Shown one piece after another: positions 8,612 to 22,186 of a stretch of DNA of 64,000 nt (positions within the stretch are counted from its first letter, which is position 1; every line of letters begins with the position of its first letter). The stretch lies in assembly GCF_022288725.1 (NCBI RefSeq), contig NZ_JAKNTA010000003.1:252972-316971 (forward strand), given 5' to 3'. The notes below the pieces were generated by a model. That model did not search any database. It was not told the origin of the DNA and was given only the letters and a program-made list of their open reading frames with translations. Source of the stretch: Kitasatospora sp. A2-31 (GTDB lineage: Bacteria; Actinomycetota; Actinomycetes; Streptomycetales; Streptomycetaceae). The position numbers were made by a program, and so were the translations under genes.

Positions 8612-8749
8612 TCAGGCGGACAGGCTGGCGCGGCCCTTGCCACGGCGGGCGGCCAGGATGGCGCGGCCGGCGCGGGTACGCATCCGCAGCCGGAAGCCGT
8701 GGGTCTTCGCGCGACGACGGTTGTTCGGCTGGAAGGTGCGCTTGCTCAC
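8612..8749 (-). CDS. rpmH: 50S ribosomal protein L34
   Basis: Forty-five-residue basic protein, [29 protein letters not shown] type, full family length. The start is GTG preceded by GGAG; the open frame continues 32 codons upstream but those codons are not part of L34. First gene of the leftward rpmH-rnpA-yidD-yidC-jag-rsmG block, facing away from dnaA, the conserved arrangement around bacterial origins. Confidence 0.96.
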   Translation of the reverse strand: MSKRTFQPNNRRRAKTHGFRLRMRTRAGRAILAARRGKGRASLSA

Positions 8750-9044
8750 TCGGGGGCTCCTGAGGTGAATCGTAGGATGACGGGGAGTCGCTTGGCCGTC
8801 ACCGTGCGTCCGCGTGATCTCCCCTGTTACGGAAATCCGGCCCATCGCCCCAGTTCGGCTGGGGTCTGAGGCAATCCACGGCGCCCGTGCTGCGCGCCTT
8901 ATGGAGCGGGTGGACCCGCGGACATGCGGCAGCGGCCATCGACAACTCGACCTCGATACGGTACGCGGGACGGGGCGCGAGGGTCAAACCAGCCGTCCGT
9001 GCGCGGCGGCTCGTACCCGCCCGATCCCCCCGTCGCCCACAGCC

Positions 9045-9053
9045 TGTGGACAA
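9045..9053 (-). promoter_or_regulatory. DnaA box upstream of dnaA
   Basis: TGTGGACAA, the exact complement of the consensus TTGTCCACA, in the rpmH-dnaA spacer 138 bases before the dnaA start. In Streptomyces dnaA is autoregulated through boxes in its promoter region, so this is the likely operator. A weaker match, GATCCACA, lies near 9125. The rest of the 440-base spacer shows no gene. Confidence 0.7.
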
Positions 9054-9057
9054 CGAC

Positions 9058-9086
9058 TTGATCCGGCTCAGTTCGCTGACTACCGT
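9058..9086 (+). promoter_or_regulatory. Possible dnaA promoter
   Basis: TTGATC (9058-9063) and TACCGT (9081-9086) are spaced by 17 bases, acceptable -35 and -10 hexamers for a HrdB-type promoter. It begins five bases after the upstream DnaA box, so DnaA bound there would block RNA polymerase. Predicted by eye only. Confidence 0.35.
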
Positions 9087-9190
9087 TGCAGGACTTGTCT
9101 GGTTTGTTCTGCGTAGACGGCCCCCGATCCACAGTCTCCTGATCCACCACCCCCTGCTGGAGCCGCGGGGAACCGAGAAAGCGTGCACCA

Positions 9191-11047
9191 GTGGCTGATG
9201 TCAACAGCGACCTCGTCCCGGTCTGGGCGAGGGTCGTCGAGCGGCTGGTCAGCGACCCGGACGTCGGGGAGATGGACAAGCAGTGGGTGCAGCGCACCCA
9301 GCCGATGTGGATGATGCACGACACCGCCCTGCTGGCCACCCCCAACGAGCGGGCCAAGCAGGTGCTGGAGGGTCGGCTGCTGCCGCAGCTGACCGAGGCG
9401 CTCAGCCGCGAGCTCAGCCGGCCGGTCCGGATCGCCGTGATGGTCGACGCCAACGCCGCGCCCACCACCCCCGCCCCGGCACCCGCCGAGCCGCCGGCCG
9501 CCGAGCCCTACCCGCGCTCCGAGGGCGGCCCCGAGTACGGCGCCCCCGGCCACCAGAACCACCAGGGCTACGGACGGCCCTACCCGTCCGACTACTCCGA
9601 GCCCGACTACACCGAGTACGAGCAGGAGCCGTACGGCGGCCCCGGCGGTTACGGGGAGCGCCCGGCACCCGCGTACGGCTCGGGCCAGCCGGCGCCCTAC
9701 GGCGGTCCGGCCCCGCAGCCGTCCTGGGAGGACCACGACGGCTACGGCGAGCCGGAGCCCGCCCCGCGCCCGCACCGGCCGGTCCCCGGACCGCCCGCGA
9801 CCACCCAGGGCGACCTCTTCGGCGGCGCCTACGGACCCGGCCCCGGCGAGCACCCGCGCACCGGCTCCGGCCGCCGCTCCACCGGCGCCCGCCCGTCGGC
9901 CGGCCGCGCCGCGGAGAAGGCGCCGACCGAGCGCGCCACCGACCGGCCCGCGGTGCCGGGTGTGCCCGCCCCGCCCGGAGCTCCCCCGGCGGGCGGCTCG
10001 CGCAAGGACGAGCCGGCCGCCCGGCTGAACCCCAAGTACCTCTTCGACACCTTCGTGATCGGCGCGAGCAACCGCTTCGCGCACGCCGCGGCGGTGGCGG
10101 TCGCCGAGGCCCCGGCCAAGGCGTACAACCCGCTCTTCATCTACGGCGAGTCCGGGCTGGGCAAGACCCACCTGCTGCACGCCATCGGGCACTACTCGCG
10201 CAGCCTCTTCCCCGGGACCCGGGTGCGCTACGTGTCCTCGGAGGAGTTCACCAACGAGTTCATCAACTCGATCCGGGACGGCAAGGCGGACACCTTCCGC
10301 AAGCGCTACCGGGACATGGACATCCTGCTCGTGGACGACGTGCAGTTCCTGGCGAGCAAGGAGTCCACGCAGGAGGAGTTCTTCCACACCTTCAACACCC
10401 TGCACAACGCCAACAAGCAGATCGTCCTCTCGTCCGACCGGCCGCCCAAGCTGCTGACCACGCTCGAGGACCGGCTGCGGAACCGCTTCGAGTGGGGGCT
10501 GATCACCGACGTCACCCCGCCGGAGCTGGAGACCCGGATCGCGATCCTGCGCAAGAAGGCGATCCAGGAGCAACTGAACGCCCCGGCGGACGTGTTGGAG
10601 TTCATCGCGTCCCGGATCACCCGCAACATCCGGGAGTTGGAGGGCGCCCTGATCCGGGTCACCGCCTTCGCCAACCTCAACCGGGCGCCGGTGGACCTGG
10701 AACTGGCCGGCATCGTCCTCAAGGACCTCATCCCGGGAGGGGACGAGGACGCCGGCCCGGAGATCACCGCGCAGGTCATCATGCAGCAGACCGCCGCGTA
10801 CTTCGGGCTGGGCGTGGACGACCTCTGCGGATCCTCGCGCAGCCGGGTTCTGGTGACGGCCCGCCAGATCGCCATGTACCTCTGCCGCGAGCTCACCGAC
10901 CTCTCGCTGCCGAAGATCGGTGCGCAGTTCGGCGGCCGCGACCACACCACGGTGATGCACGCGGACCGCAAGATCCGCTCGCTGATGGCCGAGCGGCGCT
11001 CGATCTACAACCAGGTCACCGAGCTGACCAACCGCATCAAGAGCTAG
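9191..11047 (+). CDS. dnaA: Chromosomal replication initiator DnaA
   Basis: AAA+ ATPase that binds DnaA boxes and unwinds oriC. It has 618 residues against about 450-470 in most bacteria; the excess is a disordered Tyr/Gly/Pro-rich domain II (about residues 90-275), typical of streptomycetes. Domain I is at 1-85. Domain III has Walker [12 protein letters not shown] near 319-329 and Walker [12 protein letters not shown] near 376-386. Domain IV carries the box-binding signature [19 protein letters not shown] near 577-595. GTG start; its targets lie directly downstream in oriC, and a consensus box upstream suggests autoregulation. Confidence 0.98.
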   Translation: MADVNSDLVPVWARVVERLVSDPDVGEMDKQWVQRTQPMWMMHDTALLATPNERAKQVLEGRLLPQLTEALSRELSRPVRIAVMVDANAAPTTPAPAPAEPPAAEPYPRSEGGPEYGAPGHQNHQGYGRPYPSDYSEPDYTEYEQEPYGGPGGYGERPAPAYGSGQPAPYGGPAPQPSWEDHDGYGEPEPAPRPHRPVPGPPATTQGDLFGGAYGPGPGEHPRTGSGRRSTGARPSAGRAAEKAPTERATDRPAVPGVPAPPGAPPAGGSRKDEPAARLNPKYLFDTFVIGASNRFAHAAAVAVAEAPAKAYNPLFIYGESGLGKTHLLHAIGHYSRSLFPGTRVRYVSSEEFTNEFINSIRDGKADTFRKRYRDMDILLVDDVQFLASKESTQEEFFHTFNTLHNANKQIVLSSDRPPKLLTTLEDRLRNRFEWGLITDVTPPELETRIAILRKKAIQEQLNAPADVLEFIASRITRNIRELEGALIRVTAFANLNRAPVDLELAGIVLKDLIPGGDEDAGPEITAQVIMQQTAAYFGLGVDDLCGSSRSRVLVTARQIAMYLCRELTDLSLPKIGAQFGGRDHTTVMHADRKIRSLMAERRSIYNQVTELTNRIKS

Positions 11048-11084
11048 GCCGGCAGGGCCCCGGCGCGGCCCTGCGGAGGACCCC

Positions 11085-11120
11085 GGAAAGGGCGTCAGGA
11101 GCGATCCTGACGCCCTTTCC
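11085..11120 (+). terminator. dnaA terminator
   Basis: Perfect 16-bp stem (11085-11100 and 11105-11120) with a GCGA tetraloop of the stable GNRA class, starting 37 bases after the dnaA stop. It would keep dnaA transcription out of oriC. Confidence 0.85.
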
Positions 11121-11159
11121 GCGTATCCACGGGTGTAGGTCCGGGATCCGGTGGGCAGA

Positions 11160-11820
11160 GTCGTCCACGACGGACGCTCCGCCAGCCCGCGCTCCGCGCC
11201 GAACATCTGACCGGGTATTCGAACCCGATCGGCGCAGCGGGCCGTTGTCCACAGCCGGATGCCCTTCCCCGTCGTCCACAGGCCGGGGAGCCCGGAGTTA
11301 TCCAGAATTCCTCCACAGACCGCCCGCCGCTACGCTCTTCCGCGCAGGTCAGGTGCCTGTGGACTTGTGCACAACGGTTATCCACAGGGTGTGGACAATT
11401 GGCACCCCGTCAGTGGGCCGTTCGGGTTGTCCACCGGTTGTCCCCAGGGCCGACCGGGTTATCCCCAGGTTGTCCACAGGAGCGTCCACAGTTCGACAAC
11501 CGTGGGGCGTCGTTCATGCTCCGGTGTGAAAGGCGTCACGAAATGTTGACCGGCTCCCGTGGATAACCGTGCCAGGATCTGGGGACAGCGCTGGGGATAA
11601 CCTGTGGATACCCACGGTGGGCTGTGGGTAACGCTCCGCTGTCCACAGCGGGCCCTGTCCGTCCACAGCCCCCGTCCACACCCGCTGTGGACAAAAAACG
11701 AGGTCTGACCTGCGAAAACGGGGTTATCCACGGTTTCCACAGGCCCTACTACTACCACTACACCTATAGACCCATCGCCTCGTTCAAAAGCGGCTGGGGG
11801 CGAAATCTGTGGACAACCGC
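11160..11820. other. oriC: Chromosomal replication origin oriC
   Basis: The 952-base dnaA-dnaN spacer holds about two dozen DnaA boxes and no gene. Exact matches to TTGTCCACA or TTATCCACA are at 11245, 11378 and 11470 (top strand) and 11390, 11686 and 11808 (bottom strand). One-mismatch boxes include 11272, 11298, 11358, 11365, 11427, 11438, 11459, 11559, 11592, 11603, 11623, 11639 and 11724. Boxes left of about 11490 are mostly on the top strand, and those from 11559 to 11631 are on the bottom strand, with a box-free spacer between. Density and layout match published streptomycete origins. The right end contains a predicted unwinding element. Confidence 0.95.
11724..11770 (+). other. Predicted basal unwinding system (DnaA boxes, GC spacer, DnaA-trios)
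   Basis: Two adjacent boxes (TTATCCACG at 11724, GTTTCCACA at 11733) are followed by a 4-base GC spacer and then CTA-CTA-CTA-CCA-CTA-CAC-CTA at 11746-11766. Read 3' to 5', the other strand is GAT-GAT-GAT-GGT-GAT-GTG-GAT, which matches the DnaA-trio rule 3'-(G/A)A(T/A)-5' in most triplets. This order is the basal unwinding system described for B. subtilis and proposed to be widespread. It would place initial strand opening on the dnaN side. Confidence 0.65.
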
Positions 11821-11999
11821 GACCCGACATCCGTTCGGGTTGCTTCCGCCCGTCTGCCCCGTCTGTCGGTGGAGTACGTCAGACTGTCCTCGGCGACTGG
11901 AAGCGGAGCGGCAGAGCTCGACGGACAGCCGCAGCGACGATCAAGATCAGAAGAACCAGACGTGCGAGCGGGAGCGCTCGATCCAGGAGGCGGTTACCG

Positions 12000-13130
12000 G
12001 TGAAGTTCCGGGTGGAGCGTGACGTCCTCGCGGAGGCGGTGGCCTGGGCTGCCCGCAGCCTCCCGGCACGGCCGCCGGTGCCGGTGCTGGCCGGCCTGCT
12101 GCTGACGGCGCAGGACGGCACCCTGGCGCTGTCCGGCTTCGACTACGAGGTCTCGGCGCGGGTCGAGCTGGAGGCGGACATCGAGGAGGCCGGCACCGTG
12201 CTGGTCTCCGGCCGGCTGCTCAACGACATCTCGCGCAACCTTCCCAACAGGCCTGTGGAGATCTCCACCGACGGCCAGCGGGTCAGCGTGGTGTGCGGCA
12301 GTTCCCGGTTCACCCTCCCCACCCTCCCGGTGGACGAGTACCCGGCCCTGCCCCAGATGCCCACCGCGACCGGCACCGTCCCGGGCGACGTCTTCGCCTC
12401 CGCGGTCAGCCAGGCCGCCGTGGCCGCCGGCCGCGACGACACCCTGCCGGTGCTCACCGGTGTGCGGGTCGAGATCGAGGGCGACCGGATCACCCTGGCC
12501 GCCACCGACCGCTACCGCTTCGCCGTCCGCGAGCTGCTCTGGAAGCCCGAGCAGCAGGACGTCTCCGCGGTCGCCCTGGTGCCCGCCAAGACCCTGCAGG
12601 ACATCGCCAAGTCCCTCGGCAGCGGCGACAGCGTCTCGATCGCGCTCTCCTCGGGCGGAGCGGGCGAGGGCCTGATCGGTTTCGAGGGCGCGGGCCGCCG
12701 CACCACCACCCGGCTGCTGGAGGGCGAGTTCCCCAAGTTCCGCAGCCTCTTCCCGACCGAGTTCAGCGCGGTCGCGGCGATCCAGACCCAGCCCTTCCTG
12801 GAGGCGCTGAAGCGCGTCTCGCTGGTCGCCGAGCGCAACACCCCGGTCCGGCTCAACTTCGAGCAGGGCGTGCTGACGCTGGAGGCCGGCTCCGGCGACG
12901 ACGCCCAGGCCACCGAGCGCATCGACGCCGACCTGGAAGGCGACGACATCTCGATCGCCTTCAACCCGGGCTACCTGGAGGAGGGCCTCAAGGCCATCGA
13001 CTCCGCGTACGCCCAGCTGAGCTTCACCACGCCCACCAAGCCGGCCCTGCTGAGCGGCAAGGCCGCGGTGGACAGCGAGGCGGACGAGGCCTACCAGTAC
13101 CTGATCATGCCGGTCCGCCTCTCCGGCTGA
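12000..13130 (+). CDS. dnaN: DNA polymerase III sliding clamp (beta subunit)
   Basis: Ring-forming processivity factor, 376 residues, three clamp-fold repeats. It begins MKFRVERDVLAEAVAWAARSLPARPPVPVLAGLLL and ends with the conserved YQYLIMPVRLSG, part of the partner-binding pocket region. The GTG start is preceded by AGGAGG at 11985-11990. First gene on the dnaN side of oriC. A palindrome and a strong stem-loop follow it, so gnd is probably transcribed separately. Confidence 0.97.
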   Translation: MKFRVERDVLAEAVAWAARSLPARPPVPVLAGLLLTAQDGTLALSGFDYEVSARVELEADIEEAGTVLVSGRLLNDISRNLPNRPVEISTDGQRVSVVCGSSRFTLPTLPVDEYPALPQMPTATGTVPGDVFASAVSQAAVAAGRDDTLPVLTGVRVEIEGDRITLAATDRYRFAVRELLWKPEQQDVSAVALVPAKTLQDIAKSLGSGDSVSIALSSGGAGEGLIGFEGAGRRTTTRLLEGEFPKFRSLFPTEFSAVAAIQTQPFLEALKRVSLVAERNTPVRLNFEQGVLTLEAGSGDDAQATERIDADLEGDDISIAFNPGYLEEGLKAIDSAYAQLSFTTPTKPALLSGKAAVDSEADEAYQYLIMPVRLSG

Positions 13131-13145
13131 TCCCCTCCGCGTTAC

Positions 13146-13169
13146 CCACAGGCTGTGCACAGCCTGTGG
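13146..13169. repeat. Perfect 24-bp palindrome with DnaA-box-like halves
   Basis: Each half reads CCACAGGCTGTG or its complement; the flanks make it TTACCCACA (one mismatch from a DnaA box) on the left and TGTGGACGG on the right, with GTGCAC at the centre. It sits between the dnaN stop and the dnaN terminator. It could be a DnaA-binding element or simply an extra hairpin in the dnaN 3' end. Confidence 0.7.
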
Positions 13170-13171
13170 AC

Positions 13172-13206
13172 GGCCTCCCCCGGTCGGGCTCCGACCGGGG
13201 GAGGCC
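13172..13206 (+). terminator. dnaN terminator
   Basis: Perfect 16-bp GC-rich stem (13172-13187 and 13191-13206) with a GCT loop, 41 bases after the dnaN stop and upstream of the gnd start. Confidence 0.85.
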
Positions 13207-13285
13207 CTCGTACTTCAGCGCGTAGGCTCAGGCTGTGCGGCAACGGCGCCGCCGGCAGGCACGTCACCAAAGTAAGGACTTGGTC

Positions 13286-14161
13286 ATGGAGCTCGGCCTC
13301 ATCGGTCTCGGCAAGATGGGCGGCAACATGCGCGAGCGGATCCGCCGCGCCGGCCACACCGTCATCGGCTACGACCGCAACCCGGACATCTCCGACGTCG
13401 AGAGCCTGCAGGAGCTGGTCGCCAAGCTGCAGGGCCCGCGCGTGGTCTGGGTCATGGTCCCGGCCGGCGCCGCCACCCAGGCGACCGTGGACGAGCTGGC
13501 CGAACTGCTCTCCCCCGGCGACGTGGTGGTCGACGGCGGCAACTCCCGCTGGACCGACGACGTCAAGCACGCCGAGGCGCTGGCAGCCAAGGGCATCGGC
13601 TTCGTCGACTGCGGCGTCTCCGGCGGCGTCTGGGGCCTGGAGAACGGCTACGCGCTGATGTACGGCGGCAAGGCCGAGCACGTCGCCCGCGTGAAGCCGG
13701 TGTTCGACGCGCTCAAGCCGGAGGGCGACTTCGGCTCGGTGCACGCCGGCGCCGTCGGTGCGGGGCACTTCGCCAAGATGGTCCACAACGGCATCGAGTA
13801 CGCCATGATGCAGGCCTTCGCCGAGGGCTGGGAGCTGCTGGAGGCCGCTCCCGAGGTGACCGACGTGCGCGAGGTCTTCCGCAGCTGGCAGGAGGGCACC
13901 GTCATCCGTTCCTGGCTGCTGGACCTCGCCGTCCGCGCCCTGGACGACGACGAGCACCTGGCCAAGCTCAAGGGCTGGGCCGCCGACTCGGGCGAGGGCC
14001 GCTGGACCGTCGAGGCCGCGATCGACCACGCCGTCCCGCTGCCGGCGATCACCGCCTCGCTCTTCGCCCGGTTCGCCTCCCGCCAGGAGGACTCGCCGCA
14101 GATGAAGATGATCGCCGCGCTGCGCAACCAGTTCGGCGGCCACGCGGTCGAGTCGAAGTAA
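13286..14161 (+). CDS. gnd: 6-phosphogluconate dehydrogenase, decarboxylating (short type)
   Basis: Oxidative pentose-phosphate enzyme converting 6-phosphogluconate to ribulose-5-phosphate with NAD(P). The 291 residues fit the short, YqeC-like class rather than the 470-residue enzyme. The dinucleotide site [12 protein letters not shown] is at residues 4-15; [28 protein letters not shown] and [18 protein letters not shown] are the substrate and catalytic motifs. The ATG has AAGGA upstream; an earlier in-frame start lacks one. Insertion of gnd between dnaN and recF is characteristic of streptomycetes. Confidence 0.93.
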   Translation: MELGLIGLGKMGGNMRERIRRAGHTVIGYDRNPDISDVESLQELVAKLQGPRVVWVMVPAGAATQATVDELAELLSPGDVVVDGGNSRWTDDVKHAEALAAKGIGFVDCGVSGGVWGLENGYALMYGGKAEHVARVKPVFDALKPEGDFGSVHAGAVGAGHFAKMVHNGIEYAMMQAFAEGWELLEAAPEVTDVREVFRSWQEGTVIRSWLLDLAVRALDDDEHLAKLKGWAADSGEGRWTVEAAIDHAVPLPAITASLFARFASRQEDSPQMKMIAALRNQFGGHAVESK

Positions 14162-14172
14162 GTCCACAACCG

Positions 14173-14199
14173 GCCGGGGGACGGCCTCCGTCCCCCGGC
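14173..14199 (+). terminator. Stem-loop between gnd and recF
   Basis: Twelve-bp perfect stem (14173-14184 and 14188-14199) with a CCT loop, just after the gnd stop and about 35 bases before recF. Confidence 0.7.
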
Positions 14200-14235
14200 G
14201 GGCACCGTCACAGAAGGCGAGCGCAGTCCACAGCC

Positions 14236-15369
14236 ATGCACGTCGCGCACCTGTCGCTCGCCGACTTCCGGTCCTACGCCGGGGTCGAGGTGCCCCTCGA
14301 CCCCGGGGTGACGGCCTTCGTCGGTCCCAACGGCCAGGGCAAGACCAACCTGGTCGAGGCGATCGGCTACGTCGCCACCCTGGGCAGCCACCGGGTGGCC
14401 ACCGACGCGCCGCTGATCCGCCTCGGCGCCGAGCGGGCGGTGATCCGCACCTCGGTGGTGGCCGGCACCCGGACCACCCTGGTCGAGCTGGAGATCACCC
14501 CCGGCAAGGCCAACCGCGCCCGCATCAACCGCTCGGACAACGTCCGCCCGCGGGACGTGCTGGGAGTGCTGCGCACGGTGCTCTTCGCCCCCGAGGACCT
14601 CGCCCTGGTCAAGGGCGACCCGGGGGAGCGGCGCCGCTTCCTGGACGAGCTGCTGACCGCCCGCGCCCCCCGGCTGGCCGGGGTCCGGCAGGACTACGAG
14701 CGGGTGCTCAAGCAGCGCAACGCCCTGCTGAAGACCGCCGCGATGGCCCGTCGGGCCGGCGGCGGCAAGGGTGCCGACCTCTCCACCCTGGAGGTCTGGG
14801 ACGGCCACCTGGCCCGCGCCGGGGCCGAGCTCACCGCGTTCCGGATCCAGCTGGTGTCCGCCCTCCAGCCGCTGGTGGCGGCCGCCTACGGGCAGCTCGC
14901 GCCCGGTGGCGGGGAGACCGTGCTGGAGTACCGCAGCTCCTTCGAGGGCGAGCTGCCGACCAGCCGCGAGCAGGCCGAGGAGCAGCTGCTCCAGGCCCTC
15001 CAGGCGGTCCGCCGGCAGGAGGTCGAGCGCGGGCTGACCCTGGTCGGCCCGCACCGCGACGAGCTGGTGCTCAAGCTCGGCCCGCTGCCCGCCAAGGGCT
15101 ACGCCAGCCACGGCGAGTCCTGGTCGTACGCGTTGGCGCTGCGGCTGGCCTCGTACGAGCTGCTGCGCGCCGACGGCGGCGAGCCGGTGCTGATCCTCGA
15201 CGACGTCTTCGCCGAGCTGGACGCCACCCGGCGGGACCGGCTGGCCGAGCTGGTGGCCGACGGCGAGCAGGTGCTGGTCACCGCCGCGGTCGCGGAGGAC
15301 GTCCCGAAGGCGCTGGCCGGCGCCCGCTACGCGGTGTCCGACGGCGCCGTGCGCCGCGTCGACGCCTGA
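14236..15369 (+). CDS. recF: DNA replication and repair protein RecF
   Basis: SMC-like ABC ATPase that helps load RecA at single-strand gaps together with RecO and RecR. It has 377 residues. It begins [19 protein letters not shown]; Walker [17 protein letters not shown] is near residues 31-46, and the signature region and Walker [21 protein letters not shown] lie near 316-335. Start ATG. The standard neighbour of dnaN and gyrB; recF and the following dciA are separated by about 150 bases that contain a consensus DnaA box. Confidence 0.96.
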   Translation: MHVAHLSLADFRSYAGVEVPLDPGVTAFVGPNGQGKTNLVEAIGYVATLGSHRVATDAPLIRLGAERAVIRTSVVAGTRTTLVELEITPGKANRARINRSDNVRPRDVLGVLRTVLFAPEDLALVKGDPGERRRFLDELLTARAPRLAGVRQDYERVLKQRNALLKTAAMARRAGGGKGADLSTLEVWDGHLARAGAELTAFRIQLVSALQPLVAAAYGQLAPGGGETVLEYRSSFEGELPTSREQAEEQLLQALQAVRRQEVERGLTLVGPHRDELVLKLGPLPAKGYASHGESWSYALALRLASYELLRADGGEPVLILDDVFAELDATRRDRLAELVADGEQVLVTAAVAEDVPKALAGARYAVSDGAVRRVDA

Positions 15370-15489
15370 CCGCCGCCGGCCGGCGGCCCCCCTCCTTCCC
15401 ACACCCCTTCCACACCGGCTCCGCCCGTGCCCCGCTCGCGCCCGGGCCGCCCGCCATCCGTCCGCTCCCGTACGCTGGACGGCTCACCG

Positions 15490-15498
15490 TTGTCCACA
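15490..15498 (+). promoter_or_regulatory. DnaA box upstream of dciA
   Basis: Exact TTGTCCACA; a second weaker box, TGGGGATAG, follows at 15502-15510 and touches the ribosome-binding GGAG of dciA. Two boxes this close to the start of the helicase-loader gene suggest DnaA-dependent control of dciA. Confidence 0.65.
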
Positions 15499-15519
15499 GC
15501 CTGGGGATAGGAGATCGCC

Positions 15520-16059
15520 GTGAGCGAGCCGGCCGAGCAGCCCCCGCAGCCGGGCGCCGCCGAGCCGACCGGGGCCGACCTGGCCCGCTCGGCGCTGCGG
15601 GCGGCCCGGGCGCAGGCGCGACAGCGCGGCGAGCAGGTCCGGGAGAAGCGCGAGGCGAAGCGGACCGGTCTGCGCAGCGGGGCGCGGTCGGACGGCCGTG
15701 ACCCGGTGCCGCTGGGCGCCGCGCTGAACCGGCTGCTGACCGAGCGCGGCTGGGAGTCCTCGGCGGCGGTCGGCGGGGTGATGGGCCGCTGGCCGCAGAT
15801 CGTCGGCCCGGACATCGCCGCGCACTGCTCGCCCACCTCGTACGACGAGACCGCAGCCGTGCTCACCGTGCAGTGCGACTCCACCGCGTGGGCCACCCAA
15901 CTCCGCTGGTTGGCAAGGCAGTTGGTGGCCCGTCTGAATCACGAGCTGGGGCACGGCACGGTGCGGACCATCAAGGTGCTGGGCCCGGCGGCGCCGGTCC
16001 GCGGCTACGGCCGGCTGCGCGCGCCGGGGAGCAAGGGCCCGGGTGACACCTGGGGCTGA
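15520..16059 (+). CDS. dciA: DUF721/DciA-family replicative helicase loader
   Basis: Protein of 179 residues whose central region (PLGAALNRLLTERGWESSAAVGGVMGRWPQIVGPDIAAHCSP and the following ADSTAW-like segment) is the DUF721 domain, now named DciA. The orthologue at this position in M. tuberculosis (Rv0004) has been shown to act in replication and to bind DnaB helicase. The N-terminal third is basic and probably disordered (RAARAQARQRGEQVREKREA). GTG start with GGAG upstream. Location between recF and gyrB is conserved in actinobacteria. Confidence 0.88.
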   Translation: MSEPAEQPPQPGAAEPTGADLARSALRAARAQARQRGEQVREKREAKRTGLRSGARSDGRDPVPLGAALNRLLTERGWESSAAVGGVMGRWPQIVGPDIAAHCSPTSYDETAAVLTVQCDSTAWATQLRWLARQLVARLNHELGHGTVRTIKVLGPAAPVRGYGRLRAPGSKGPGDTWG

Positions 16060-16235
16060 GCGGAGCCGGCCGGGCGGCGAGCGGACCGGAACCCTCCGGA
16101 ACCGCTGACGGCCCTTCCAGGCGCCCTGGGCCCCCGGGTCGAGTATCGGGACATGTGCAGAGGGGATTCAGGGCGGCATATCTGCCCTCAGGGGCTGCCA
16201 AACGCCCATCTCTGTCAGTCGTACCGGTAGACTGA

Positions 16236-18338
<2,103 letters not shown>

Positions 18339-18396
18339 CGACGCCTGCCCGCAGGCCCCGCACGTACCAGTCCGCGTGAAAGGAAACTGACCACCA

Positions 18397-21003
<2,607 letters not shown>

Positions 21004-21018
21004 CCGCTACGCCGTAGG

Positions 21019-21061
21019 CCGGTACCGTCGCGTCCGTAACGGCGCGCCGGTACCGGCCGCC
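21019..21061 (+). terminator. Possible gyrA terminator
   Basis: GGCCGGTACCG near 21018 pairs with CGGTACCGGCC near 21050 across a GC-rich loop of about 20 bases, just after the gyrA stop. The loop is long, so termination strength is uncertain; coordinates are approximate. Confidence 0.4.
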
Positions 21062-21152
21062 GACCAGTTCCGGGCAATCCCGCCGGGCGCTGGATGACGA
21101 GTGACGACGCAGGGCGGCGCCGCCGCCCTGGCGGGAAGTGCGGGAGGACCAG

Positions 21153-21899
21153 GTGAGTGGAGCCACGGGTGCTGCGGGAGGAGCCACCGGCGGCCGTCCG
21201 GGCGCAGCACAGGGCGGCGGGGGGTACGGGGTGCCGCAGCCCCCGGCCGAGCACCCCTCCGCGTCCACCTCGCTGATGCCACCGGTCGGTGCGGCGGGCC
21301 AGGGCGGCGGGGCGACCTACGGCGGCCAGTCGACGCCGCCGCCGCCGCCGAGCGCGCCGGCGCCGGGCACGGGCGGCTTCTCGCAGCCGACCACGTACGC
21401 GAAGGGCCAGCCGACGCCGGCCCGCGGCACCCGGGTGAGCGGCAACACGCCGCCCGGCGGCACGCCCGTCGCGGGCGGCGCCGCGCGGCGGCCTGCGCCG
21501 AGCTCCGGCGGCGTGGGCCTCGGCCGGACCCGCAAGGCCCGGCTGCGGGTGACCAAGGCCGACCCGTGGTCGGTGATGAAGGTCAGCTTCCTGCTCTCGG
21601 TGGCGGTCGGCATCATCATCATCGTGGCGGCCGCGGTGCTGTGGATGACGCTGGACTCGCTCGGCGTCTTCGACTCGCTGAGCAAGACCCTCCTGGAGGT
21701 CACCGCCGGCGAGGCCCCGAACAGCGGCGTCAACCTGATGGACTACGTCGGCTTCGGCAAGGTGATGACCTTCACCTCGCTGATCGCGGTCGTCGACATC
21801 GTGCTGCTGACCGCGCTGTCCACGCTCTCGGCGTTCATCTACAACGCGGCGGCCGGCTTCACCGGCGGCATCGAGCTGACCCTGGCCGAGGAGGACTGA
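21153..21899 (+). CDS. DUF3566 membrane protein
   Basis: Protein of 248 residues. The N-terminal 125 residues are low-complexity Gly/Pro/Ala/Gln and likely cytoplasmic. The C-terminal DUF3566 domain has two membrane segments, SFLLSVAVGIIIIVAAAVLW and TSLIAVVDIVLLTALSTLSA. The family is conserved directly after gyrA in actinobacteria (Rv0007 in M. tuberculosis) and has no firm function; a link to division or envelope assembly is only suggested by context. The second GTG was chosen because GGAGG precedes it by five bases. Confidence 0.85.
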   Translation: MSGATGAAGGATGGRPGAAQGGGGYGVPQPPAEHPSASTSLMPPVGAAGQGGGATYGGQSTPPPPPSAPAPGTGGFSQPTTYAKGQPTPARGTRVSGNTPPGGTPVAGGAARRPAPSSGGVGLGRTRKARLRVTKADPWSVMKVSFLLSVAVGIIIIVAAAVLWMTLDSLGVFDSLSKTLLEVTAGEAPNSGVNLMDYVGFGKVMTFTSLIAVVDIVLLTALSTLSAFIYNAAAGFTGGIELTLAEED

Positions 21900-21982
21900 C
21901 CCCGGCCACCGCACGACCGGCTCCGGCCGCCCCGACGGGCGGCTGACCCCTGGTCAGTTCTCCGTCCCCGGACGGAATGGGC

Positions 21983-22015
21983 GGGCCCCGCAGGCTGTTG
22001 CAGCCTGCGGGGCCC
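21983..22015 (+). terminator. Terminator after the DUF3566 gene
   Basis: Perfect 15-bp stem (21983-21997 and 22001-22015) with a TTG loop, 83 bases after the DUF3566 stop. It closes the gyrB-gyrA-DUF3566 block. The remaining spacer up to the next gene shows nothing else. Confidence 0.85.
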
Positions 22016-22186
22016 GTCGGCATTCGGGTGACAGCCGGCCCCCGCGGCGCGCCGCCCGGATCGGCCCCCGCCGCGGTGGGATTAGCTGGGTGCGCTCGTT
22101 CCGAGCTTCCGACTGCCGCGGGCCGCTCCGGTCCGCCGGGCCGGGGCAGGTACGGCTGTGCTGGTACGGCTGGACGGAGGCGCGCG

